DNA from: Sphingomonas sp. CFBP 13720
GTDB taxonomy: Bacteria; Pseudomonadota; Alphaproteobacteria; Sphingomonadales; Sphingomonadaceae
NCBI RefSeq assembly: GCF_014842075.1
Contig: NZ_JACYVA010000015.1
Span: 1 to 35,691 of the forward strand
Direction of reading: 5' to 3'
Length of the DNA: 35,691 bases
Part shown: positions 1 through 6,933 of the stretch, piece after piece
How the letters are laid out: each line of letters begins with the position of its first letter
Position numbering within the stretch: position 1 is the stretch's first letter
Position numbers and translations under genes: made by a program
The notes under the pieces: generated by a model
Databases searched by the model: none
What the model was told of the DNA's origin: nothing
What the model saw: only the letters and a program-made list of their open reading frames with translations

Positions 1-64
1 CGTGAATCAGAAAACCGTCACCGTGTGAATCCCTGATGATTCAGCTCGGCTGAAAAACGCTCTA

Positions 65-154
65 ATGCTGGAGGTGGCGAGCGAGATGGCCGACGCCTTC
101 GGACGGCCTCATTATCAGCTCGAGGAGATCCGCTCGATGATCGCGCGTCCGTAA
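65..154 (+). CDS. Small unrecognised ORF, 29 aa, possibly a gene remnant
   Basis: A short frame opens at ATG 65 and ends at TAA 152-154, just before the 182 gene. It is acidic and reads like the end of a helical protein (it contains RPHYQLEEIR). The frame stays open upstream only to a TGA at 26-28, so it could be the tail of a gene broken near the window edge. There is no convincing ribosome binding site and I do not recognise a family. It may be chance coding. Confidence 0.2.
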   Translation: MLEVASEMADAFGRPHYQLEEIRSMIARP

Positions 155-181
155 TGGCCTTTCGGCCATGACGCTGCGCCG

Positions 182-1360
182 ATGAGCGACGATAAACTCG
201 CACGGACCGAGGCCGCGTTGGACTCTTTATGGTCGATAGGGTGGCCAGGTCCGAGCAATCTGAGCCAGTCGCCTGCTTACATGGCGTTCAGGCAGTTCTG
301 CGCTGACAATTTTTCCGCCGCGGATAAGGGGATAGGCTTCTCGTTCGGTTTGTCGGATGCGTTGCGCGGCGCTGGTCTTCCCTGCCTCATGCCCGAGCCC
401 TGCCTGGCCAGCACGCTCGAAGAGGGCGCACGCGCTATAGTTGCAGCTTTCGAAGCAACCACTGTCCGGCGGACATATCTCTGCCCGCTGGATCTGGCCG
501 ACACTCTGCCGCCGATGGCGTTCGGCAATGCGACTGTGCGTCGCTATAGCCCAGAGGAAATCACCGCGCTGTTCGATGCAGTGCGTCTCGCCAGGTATTT
601 TTCAGGACGCGCTTTCGAGGCGAGTCACCTCGCGCAGTTTCAGTGGCTGACGGTTGAGGAGATTGTGCCGGTCGCGCGTCGCGCCGGCCAGCGCGCACTA
701 CCCTGGCTTTACGAAAGCTGGAACCGCGACTTCGGCGCGTTCGATCCGCATGCCGGCGCCCACCCCCGCGTGGTCGCAGACGCAGTGTTCGCCCTGCTCC
801 TCGCGCCTTGGGAGGACTGGCACACGCTCGAGACCGACTGGGCGGGTTTCACTATCCCCTGGGTGCACCTCGTCACTGACGATCTATTTCTCCGGCCGAA
901 ACCGGTGCCCTCCCCTGGAACGCTGACGTGGGAAGATGCCGCCTTCCAGGACCATGACGGTGAGTTGATCGAATATCAGCGCCCCGTCGCCGTGCCGCTC
1001 GACGACGTGGCGCAGCCGATCCTCGCCGCCTGCGATCAGAGCTGGTGGGGGCTGATTGAAACGGCTGCGGCGACGCCGCTGTTCGAGACGCCCGTGAAGC
1101 ATTTTATGGTGCGCGCCGCCTCCAGCGACGGCATGGATCAGGTCATGGGGCACAAGACCGCCATCGAAGCAGCACTCGGCTTGCAATCTGATTTCAGCAA
1201 CAAGGGACGCCCAAAGCACGATCAGATTAGCGCGACGGGTCGGCTTGCCAAGCGGGTGGCAATTCTACTCGGCGACGCACAGGCTGGTCAGGGGTGCTGT
1301 CAGTCTAACGCGAACCGCTCTCTGCACGATGCAGGTCCGTCTTTAAGGGCAGGGGGCTAG
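182..1360 (+). CDS. Unrecognised protein, 3' end replaced by IS6 sequence
   Basis: This 392-residue frame is not a family I recognise. It is a soluble, acidic and aromatic-rich protein with no signal peptide and no membrane segments. The native part appears to end near residue 370. The left terminal repeat of the IS6 element begins at base 1291, so the last roughly 22 residues (GCCQSNANRSLHD onward) are read from inside the IS. The gene is therefore probably truncated, and its original C-terminus is not found on the far side of the element within the window. The last native stretch contains a basic segment (GRPKHDQISATGRLAKR) that may have led into a further domain. The start at 182 lies close after the 65-154 ORF and has only a weak ribosome binding site. 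I propose no function. Confidence 0.6.
   Translation: MSDDKLARTEAALDSLWSIGWPGPSNLSQSPAYMAFRQFCADNFSAADKGIGFSFGLSDALRGAGLPCLMPEPCLASTLEEGARAIVAAFEATTVRRTYLCPLDLADTLPPMAFGNATVRRYSPEEITALFDAVRLARYFSGRAFEASHLAQFQWLTVEEIVPVARRAGQRALPWLYESWNRDFGAFDPHAGAHPRVVADAVFALLLAPWEDWHTLETDWAGFTIPWVHLVTDDLFLRPKPVPSPGTLTWEDAAFQDHDGELIEYQRPVAVPLDDVAQPILAACDQSWWGLIETAAATPLFETPVKHFMVRAASSDGMDQVMGHKTAIEAALGLQSDFSNKGRPKHDQISATGRLAKRVAILLGDAQAGQGCCQSNANRSLHDAGPSLRAGG
1291..1310 (+). repeat. Left terminal inverted repeat of IS6 element
   Basis: This is the outer end of the element. It pairs with the reverse complement of 2115-2134 at 17 of 20 bases, with mismatches near the outer tip and at one inner position. It fuses in frame to the upstream unrecognised gene and ends that protein. 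Confidence 0.8.
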
Positions 1361-2079
1361 CTCGCAATCACCTGCCACTCTGCCAGGGCGGCAGAGCGGC
1401 GTTCCCGGTAGGTCTGGCGGTCGATAAGATGGCGTTCGAGGTTGAAGTGGTTGTGGACGTTGGCGTGCACCGAGGCGAACTTCTGTAAGGAGCTCATTCG
1501 CCTGAACCGGAGCATGGCCCGCTCCCTTCGTCGGAACGGTAGATGGCTGTTCTCCACCCGGTTGTTCGCCCAGCGACCGACCTCCTGCTTGCTGGTATTA
1601 CCCAGCTCCTTCATCGCGGCACGGTAGGAACGCAGGCCGTCGGTGGTGATCGCTTCGGGTGAACCATGGCGCTTGAGCGCCTTCTTCATGAAGGTGAGTG
1701 CTGCATCTTTGTCGCGGGTTTTAGTAATGTAGCTCTCGAGGACCTCGCCCTCGTGGTCGACGGCTCGCCACAGGTAAACCATCTGACCGTTGAGCTTCAC
1801 GTACATCTCATCGAGATGCCAACGCCACTGACGAAAGCCGCGCATGCGCGACACCCGCTGACGCCGGATGTCCCCTGCGAACATCGGGCCAAACCTGTTC
1901 CACCACATCCGCACCGTTTCATGGCAGATGTCGATGCCGCGCTCGAACAGCAGGTCCTCGACGTTCCGCAACGACAGGGGGAAGCGCACGTACATCATGA
2001 CCACCAGCCGGATCACCTCCGGTGACGAGTTGAACCGGCGGAACGGGCTGGGCGGTTTGGCACGTGATCGTCGGCTCAT
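1357..2079 (-). CDS. IS6-family DDE transposase
   Basis: The 240-residue protein catalyses replicative transposition of the surrounding element. It has an N-terminal helix-turn-helix-like region at about residues 20-60 (SPEVIRLVVMMY, then LRNVEDLLFERGID). An RNase H-like catalytic core follows, with the expected acidic triad: D90 in WHLDEMYV, D147 in ITTDGLRSY and E176 in NNRVENSHLP. The basic RRRER segment after the glutamate is also typical. The frame is complete with no frameshift, so the enzyme is probably active. The N-terminal 15 residues are basic and proline rich, as in sphingomonad members. IS6 transposases form cointegrates, which fits the lack of a target duplication around this copy. 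Confidence 0.93.
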   Translation of the reverse strand: MSRRSRAKPPSPFRRFNSSPEVIRLVVMMYVRFPLSLRNVEDLLFERGIDICHETVRMWWNRFGPMFAGDIRRQRVSRMRGFRQWRWHLDEMYVKLNGQMVYLWRAVDHEGEVLESYITKTRDKDAALTFMKKALKRHGSPEAITTDGLRSYRAAMKELGNTSKQEVGRWANNRVENSHLPFRRRERAMLRFRRMSSLQKFASVHANVHNHFNLERHLIDRQTYRERRSAALAEWQVIAS

Positions 2080-2114
2080 GTTCGATCGTTATCGCACCCC
2101 TGACCGCCTTGCCA

Positions 2115-2134
2115 CGTTAGTCTGACAGAGCCCC
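2115..2134 (-). repeat. Right terminal inverted repeat of IS6 element
   Basis: The reverse complement reads GGGGCTCTGTCAGACTAACG, the start of a sphingomonad IS6 end. It lies upstream of the transposase start. The neighbouring base 2135 is also C, so the exact tip is uncertain by one or two bases. Confidence 0.8.
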
Positions 2135-2161
2135 CTGAACGCCCTATTTGGCCAATTTTCG

Positions 2162-3937
2162 TTAGAAAGGACATTGCGCTTCCGCAACTGTCGGAACGCG
2201 TTCCCACTGGTAAGCGTCGACGGTAGTGCCTCGAGGAAGATATGATAAACCGAATTCACGTTTTCCGCGCCGGATACGGAGCTTTAGCATCTCGGTCTGA
2301 TTGCCTTGGATGGCATCTTGTGGAACGGGCAGGACGATCTCGTCCCCGTTGCGTAAGCCAGCCATCGCTGCTGCACTCCCAGATAGCAGACCGCGTACGA
2401 TCCGTCGTGGTTCTGCCAATACGGCACTATCGAAACCTAACTCATAACGGCGTAGCTTCGCAGTGCTTCGGCGAAAACACGGTCCAAACGCGTCGGAGGG
2501 GGGAACGGGAACACGGCCGGCAAGGAACGCCTGAAACTCCGTGACGGCACCTGAGCCGAGGTCGCGGAGTAACGCTCCTTCCCAGTCAGCTAGACGTGTT
2601 TCATGGCCTGACCTTTCGGCTGCCAAGAGTTCAATCAGAATATTGTCGAGCGAACGCCGTCCGCCTGAACGGCGCCGTACCGCCGCATCGACCGTGGCTA
2701 GATAAAACATGCCTCGATCATAGGGCAGCGTCCTGATGCGCGTATCGGACCAGAATCTTTTGGCGATCTCACTGTTAGGCTGATCTGCCATCGCATTAGT
2801 GTAGTAGCGACTTGCGTAGTAGTTCAGGTCCTCAAGGAATGCTTTCGATCCCACCATTCCATACCGCAGCGGCAGTCGGCTTTGATAGAGATTTGCAGAT
2901 CCTTCAGAAAACCACGCAGTCTCCAAGCCGCCGGGACGGCTTATTTTAGGTTGGAAAGTGTGGAACATCTCGTGCGCAAGTGTGAATCTTAGTTTTTCCT
3001 CGTTGGCGCCAGCGCCACTACCGAATGTAGCTACGAACGACCCGTACATTGCTACCCCGCCGCCTGCATTAATTGGATTATAGCGAAGAAATACGCCATA
3101 ATTATTGGACTCGGGCGGACGAAAGAAGGTCAGGTAGCGACTGTAAAGCGTCTTTGTCCAATTCAAAAGCGGCCGCGGTTCGAAAGGGGGCTTACCTTGC
3201 CATGCTGCAAAAAAACCTGTGGCTGATTTGACGTCGTCAACCCGACCCAGTTTTCCAGCAAGGAAAAATACTGTTTCTAATTCGCTGCCGCTTAACAAAT
3301 TTTTCGAAACCGAGGAGCCTACGCCTAAACTGCTTACTCCAATCGCATCTCGGGGTAGCGCAGACAAAATCCATTTGATGGACAGACGGTAGCGCCTTTC
3401 GCCTGTCGGATGGAGTAGGAACATGCTTCCGGCACCGGAAAACGCGCCGTCGTCTGCCATAAGACTGATCGGGGGTGCGGGACCGCGCGGAGGGCGGGCA
3501 TTGGTTGCGGGAATGGAGTAGGTGGCCGTTACCGCACCTTCGGTCCTGCGCTTAACGATCCACTCTCGCCGGGTTCCGTCATCGTCGGCGTCGGTGCCTC
3601 CCGCTAAAGCCTTGTCCTGGACCAGCAGGGGTACCAATCCGCGCTTGTCAGTAACTCTCAAAGACGTGATGGAAGTTGCGAGCGTGTCAACGTTGGCAGT
3701 GATCAACGGCATGGCAAACAGCGTCCCACCTGCCTCGAGAGGCCCCGGATAGAAGCTGATCCGAATGCGCACGCTTCTGACGCCTAGGTCAGTTTTTGCG
3801 CTGCCCTGCGGCGCGATCTGAAGCGTGAATGTCCGGTCCTTTACAGGGACGGAGGCCGTGGCACCGCCCAGAGTAAAAGCTGATAGTATTGTCGTCGCGC
3901 TATTGATCAAACGGCAAAACTGCAGCATTTTAGCCAT
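2162..3937 (-). CDS. Secreted M61-like zinc metallopeptidase with PDZ-like tail
   Basis: This is a 591-residue protein starting at ATG 3937; a TTG three bases earlier is possible but unnecessary. The N-terminus has a hydrophobic stretch (about residues 10-29, ILSAFTLGGATAS) consistent with export. A beta-rich region fills the first half. The catalytic site follows: HEMFH at about 322-326, and E345 in AWFSEGSANLY, which gives the HExxH plus 18 residues plus E spacing of gluzincin peptidases such as M1 and M61. The C-terminal 90 residues contain a PDZ-like element (GLLSGSAAAMAGLRNGDEIV), the arrangement of M61 glycyl aminopeptidases. The gene stands alone between the IS element and the LysR gene, uses more AT-ending codons than the operon to its right, and has no clear ribosome binding site. 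This suggests separate acquisition. The substrate is unknown. Confidence 0.75.
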   Translation of the reverse strand: MAKMLQFCRLINSATTILSAFTLGGATASVPVKDRTFTLQIAPQGSAKTDLGVRSVRIRISFYPGPLEAGGTLFAMPLITANVDTLATSITSLRVTDKRGLVPLLVQDKALAGGTDADDDGTRREWIVKRRTEGAVTATYSIPATNARPPRGPAPPISLMADDGAFSGAGSMFLLHPTGERRYRLSIKWILSALPRDAIGVSSLGVGSSVSKNLLSGSELETVFFLAGKLGRVDDVKSATGFFAAWQGKPPFEPRPLLNWTKTLYSRYLTFFRPPESNNYGVFLRYNPINAGGGVAMYGSFVATFGSGAGANEEKLRFTLAHEMFHTFQPKISRPGGLETAWFSEGSANLYQSRLPLRYGMVGSKAFLEDLNYYASRYYTNAMADQPNSEIAKRFWSDTRIRTLPYDRGMFYLATVDAAVRRRSGGRRSLDNILIELLAAERSGHETRLADWEGALLRDLGSGAVTEFQAFLAGRVPVPPSDAFGPCFRRSTAKLRRYELGFDSAVLAEPRRIVRGLLSGSAAAMAGLRNGDEIVLPVPQDAIQGNQTEMLKLRIRRGKREFGLSYLPRGTTVDAYQWERVPTVAEAQCPF

Positions 3938-4072
3938 CAATAGGACTGAGATCGAGAAATATCACACATAAAAGCCTTCTATAAAGAATCTACTTTGTTT
4001 ACATAACAGGTTCGGGAAGGCAAGTACGAGATTTCATTGTAGGCTTCTTAGCCTTTTCGGCTTGGCAAGATG

Positions 4073-4981
4073 TTAAAGCCCCAATGGACGAATTTCACGT
4101 ACAAGATCAATCAATAAGCGAAGCCCAGTCGGGACTTGTCTCCTGCTTGAATAATAAATGTGGTAACCGGGGCCCATCGTAGAATAATCATCCAATACCA
4201 ACCTCAGCTCACCGCGTCCCACGAAAGGAGCAAACGTAGGCGCGAGACCGAACATTAATCCCGTGCCTGCAAGCGCCATGGCGAGCATCGCGCGTCCTTC
4301 GTCGACAATAATCTTGCTCGGCACGCTCAGCGCAAACTCTCCTTGCGGTCCTTCGAACTCCCATCGATAGATGCGATCGTCCCCGAGTCGCACAGCCAGA
4401 CATTGATGCTGTTGAAGATCGTCGGGCGTCTCAGGCGTACCGAACTTTTCGAGATAGGCGGGCGATCCGGCAATGACCCAGCGAAGATCCGCAGAAAGCC
4501 GCTGGGCGACCATATCCTCGGGAACAGTGCCACCATGCCGGATGCCGGCATCGTACCCGCCCTCGATGACGTCGACCATCTGATCACGGGCAGCAATATC
4601 GACTTCGATGTCCGGGTAACGCTCCGCAAAAATAGGCAACACCGGTGCCAGCAGCAGCGCGGCCGCTTCTGCCACCACGTTGAGTCGCACACGGCCCGTC
4701 GGCGCATCGCGGTAGCGGTTTAAGCCTTCCACCGCCTGATCGATCCTGCCGAACGGCTCGGTTATTTCATCGCGCAACTCTTCGCCGGCCGCAGTCAGCG
4801 TCACGCTGCGGTTCGTACGGTTGAGGAGTCGCACGCCGAGACGCGCTTCCAGGCCTTTCAGCGCGTGGCTGAGCGCGGACGCACTGACACCGAGTTCCAG
4901 ACCCGCAATGCGGAAGCTTCGATGCCTTGCGATTGACAGGAAGTAGGTCAGGTCAGCGAGGTTGGATCTAGTGTTTGACAT
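4073..4981 (-). CDS. LysR-family transcriptional regulator
   Basis: I chose the start MSNTRSNLAD at 4981, giving 302 residues, over an upstream in-frame start at 5014. LysR proteins begin a few residues before the helix-turn-helix, and the longer start would leave only 12 bases after the cupin gene. The winged helix-turn-helix spans about residues 8-67 (TYFLSIARHRSFRIAGLELGVSASALSHALKGLE is its core). The periplasmic-binding-like effector domain follows from about residue 90. The sequence is closest to the DsdA/AaeR-like LTTR group common in proteobacteria. It is the last gene of a co-directional train rather than the usual divergent neighbour, 45 bases after the periplasmic cupin. It probably controls that train in response to a pathway compound; the effector is not deducible. 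Confidence 0.9.
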   Translation of the reverse strand: MSNTRSNLADLTYFLSIARHRSFRIAGLELGVSASALSHALKGLEARLGVRLLNRTNRSVTLTAAGEELRDEITEPFGRIDQAVEGLNRYRDAPTGRVRLNVVAEAAALLLAPVLPIFAERYPDIEVDIAARDQMVDVIEGGYDAGIRHGGTVPEDMVAQRLSADLRWVIAGSPAYLEKFGTPETPDDLQQHQCLAVRLGDDRIYRWEFEGPQGEFALSVPSKIIVDEGRAMLAMALAGTGLMFGLAPTFAPFVGRGELRLVLDDYSTMGPGYHIYYSSRRQVPTGLRLLIDLVREIRPLGL

Positions 4982-5026
4982 CGATAAGCAGCGTGCATCT
5001 TCGCCTTCAAGCATGCAATCTGTCGT

Positions 5027-5488
5027 TTAACGGGCAGGGCCATGGTACTGGCTCGCGGGTACGGGCTCGAGCCAGTCGACGGGCTTCCCGTCAATTGTCT
5101 CGGTAACGGCCAAGTGTCTCATACCTTGGCTGCTCGTCGCACCGTGCCAATGTTTTGCGCCCGGTCGCGCATGAATCGTGACGCCCTCGCAGACGCGGAT
5201 GACGGGGCTGCCTTCCTCTTGAATCCAGCCGCAGCCTTCGGTCACGTAGAGAATCTGTCCCGCGGGATGGGTGTGCCAGTTGGTCCGTGCTCCCGGCTGG
5301 AAGGTCACCAGCGCAGCACCGGCCTGACCGGGCGCAATCACCTCGGCCATCGTCCGGACGCTCACCGTCCCCGTGAAATTGGTGGCCGGTCCCGGCTTGG
5401 CGGGCGCTTCGCCAGCGCGAACGACCGTTTGAGCCTGGGCAGTGGAAGCCGTGCAGCCGAGCAAGGCGATAACGTGAAGACATTTCAT
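5027..5488 (-). CDS. Periplasmic cupin, paralogue of manganese hydroxynitrile lyase
   Basis: This is a 153-residue protein with a signal peptide (hydrophobic 4-15, likely cleavage after AQA at about residue 19). The single cupin barrel keeps the full metal set: H72 and H74 in NWHTHP, Q78, and H113 in KHWHGAT. It ends in the same DWLEPV motif as its neighbour at 5508-5903. The two are clear paralogues, but this one is exported and the other is cytosolic. Its family includes GtHNL-type manganese hydroxynitrile lyases and many uncharacterised carboxymuconolactone-decarboxylase-associated cupins. I am confident of the fold and metal site. Enzyme activity toward cyanohydrins is inference, and a role in binding or isomerising a related small molecule in the periplasm is possible. 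It lies 19 bases downstream of the cytosolic copy. Confidence 0.8.
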   Translation of the reverse strand: MKCLHVIALLGCTASTAQAQTVVRAGEAPAKPGPATNFTGTVSVRTMAEVIAPGQAGAALVTFQPGARTNWHTHPAGQILYVTEGCGWIQEEGSPVIRVCEGVTIHARPGAKHWHGATSSQGMRHLAVTETIDGKPVDWLEPVPASQYHGPAR

Positions 5489-5507
5489 GATCTAATTTCG
5501 TCTTCGG

Positions 5508-5903
5508 TCAACGGTGGTATTGTGCGTCGCTGACTGGCTCCAGCCAGTCGACCGGGCTCCCATCCAGAGCCTGCTGGACCGCGATATGGGTCATCGCGGT
5601 CGTCGAGGTGGCACCGTGCCAGTGCTTGTGCCGCGGCGGACACCAGATGACGTCGCCGGCGCGAATCTCGACGACCTCCTCACCCTCGCACTGCGTCCAG
5701 CCGCAGCCGACAGTGACGATCAGCGTCTGGCCGAAAGGGTGGGTATGCCAGTTGGTGCGGGCGCCCGGCTCGAACGTCACGGCCGCGCAGCTATGACGCG
5801 CAGGCTCGGGCGGGCTGTTCAGCGGGTCGATACGGACGATTCCCGTGAACCACTCAGCCGGTCCCACTTGCGACGGCTGCGACCCTGCGCGCTTCAGATC
5901 CAT
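5508..5903 (-). CDS. Cytosolic cupin, GtHNL-like hydroxynitrile lyase candidate
   Basis: The start is ATG 5903, preceded by AGGAGA at good spacing; a longer frame upstream overlaps the beta-propeller gene and is not credible. The product is 131 residues, the length of the small cupin hydroxynitrile lyase from Granulicella tundricola as I recall it. It begins MDLKRAGSQ and continues with the EWFTG and VRIDPL motifs of that family. The manganese ligands fall at the same positions: H53, H55, Q59 and H94. Known members reversibly split aromatic cyanohydrins such as mandelonitrile into aldehyde and HCN. There is no signal peptide, so it acts in the cytosol. Its place among aldehyde-oxidising genes supports an aldehyde-producing step, but many homologues in genomes are untested, so the activity is a strong guess rather than proven. 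Confidence 0.8.
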   Translation of the reverse strand: MDLKRAGSQPSQVGPAEWFTGIVRIDPLNSPPEPARHSCAAVTFEPGARTNWHTHPFGQTLIVTVGCGWTQCEGEEVVEIRAGDVIWCPPRHKHWHGATSTTAMTHIAVQQALDGSPVDWLEPVSDAQYHR

Positions 5904-5922
5904 GTCTCTTCTCCTTGCCGGT

Positions 5923-6933
5923 CTAGTGCTCGAAAGAGCGTGCGTGAAAGATCGTCGCGTGACCGCCCGGTTTGCCGTCACTGGCCACGACGACCAGATC
6001 GCGGGTGCCGGAGCGGAGCGCCATGCTGGTAGTGTTGAGATTGCGTCCGTCATCGCGGCCTGGAAGCAGAATCTGTCCCAGCGGCAGACCGCTCGACGTG
6101 AAGACAATAACGCGGCCTTGTCCATAAAGTGCGACATAGACACGACCTGCCGCGTCGACACGCATCGAGTCCGGCGCGGGCCCGGTGAAATGATACGCCG
6201 TCGTTGCCCCGAACGGTGCGGGCGTGACCGCATCCTTGAGGTCGATCCGGTATAAACGCCCCAAAGCGAACTCGCCGATCCACAAACGCTTCCCATCGGG
6301 GCTCAGGGCAATGCCGTTGGCCACTGCAAGATGTCGGACGACTGTGACTGGGGAGACGCCAGCCGCGGCTACATACCAGACGCCGCCTATGGGTTCGCCG
6401 ACCGTTCCACGCGCGTCGGTGAAGTAGAAGCCGCCGTTGGCGTCGAAGACGATGTCGTTGGGGGCAAAACCGCCTGCCTCAGGAACGATCGTCTGCTGCT
6501 CGCTGCCGTCTGTGCGCATCGCGATGATCGCGCCGCCCCCTTTGCCGTTCGCCGCCGCGATGAAAACACGTCCATCAGGTGACAGCGCCATGCCGCCAGG
6601 CATCAGACTGACCAGCGTGACTACCGTGGTGAGCCGGTCACGCCCATCCAGCCGCATCACGCGCCTTCCCTGAACGTCGGAGAGCAGGAGATCTCCGTTG
6701 GGAAGAAACACCGGACCCTCGAGGTCCAGGGTTGCGCCTGGGACGCGGATCGGCCGATCGGCGACGATCGTTGTCAACGCACGCTCCGCAGGCGGGATGG
6801 GAACGGCACTGCGGAGTGCGGGAGCAGTGACCTGAGCCGACGCTCCACCCGCAATGCCGAGCAACGACAGGACGAGGAGCGCCGAGCGAAGTCGATGCGG
6901 CAAGCGCGTGAGCAGCTCGCGGGCGCTAGTCAT
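5923..6933 (-). CDS. Secreted SMP-30/NHL-type beta-propeller, lactonase-like
   Basis: The protein has 336 residues with a signal peptide (hydrophobic core [12 protein letters not shown], cleavage after ASA near residue 34). The mature part has the repeating blades of SMP-30/gluconolactonase-like six-bladed propellers: [58 protein letters not shown] and [15 protein letters not shown]. The conserved E, N and D positions of the divalent metal site in this superfamily are visible in EGP, PND and DSM. Likely activity is lactone or ester hydrolysis in the periplasm, with the substrate unknown. Its ATG overlaps the stop of the upstream molybdenum subunit by 4 bases, so it is translationally coupled to it, and the cupin gene follows after 19 bases. 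Confidence 0.8.
   Translation of the reverse strand: MTSARELLTRLPHRLRSALLVLSLLGIAGGASAQVTAPALRSAVPIPPAERALTTIVADRPIRVPGATLDLEGPVFLPNGDLLLSDVQGRRVMRLDGRDRLTTVVTLVSLMPGGMALSPDGRVFIAAANGKGGGAIIAMRTDGSEQQTIVPEAGGFAPNDIVFDANGGFYFTDARGTVGEPIGGVWYVAAAGVSPVTVVRHLAVANGIALSPDGKRLWIGEFALGRLYRIDLKDAVTPAPFGATTAYHFTGPAPDSMRVDAAGRVYVALYGQGRVIVFTSSGLPLGQILLPGRDDGRNLNTTSMALRSGTRDLVVVASDGKPGGHATIFHARSFEH

Larger units (their letters stand above)
1291..2134 (-). mobile_element. IS6-family insertion sequence, about 844 bp
   Basis: Terminal inverted repeats are visible. Bases 1291-1310 (GGGGTGCTGTCAGTCTAACG) match the reverse complement of 2115-2134 (GGGGCTCTGTCAGACTAACG) at 17 of 20 positions. The element holds one transposase gene reading right to left, with about 66 bases from its stop to the left repeat and about 35 bases from the right repeat to its start. 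This compact layout is typical of the family. The 8 bases flanking each end (gctggtca on the left, cctgaacg on the right) are not a duplication, so the element did not simply hop into this spot. A cointegrate, deletion or recombination between copies probably produced the present junctions. Confidence 0.85.

Noticed and set aside
1283..2142. Possible 8-bp target duplication of the IS6 element
   Set aside because: The flanks gctggtca and cctgaacg do not match, even allowing one or two bases of shift at the ends.
5904..6296. Upstream extension of the cytosolic cupin frame
   Set aside because: It overlaps the beta-propeller gene, and the ATG at 5903 has a good ribosome binding site and matches the known protein length.
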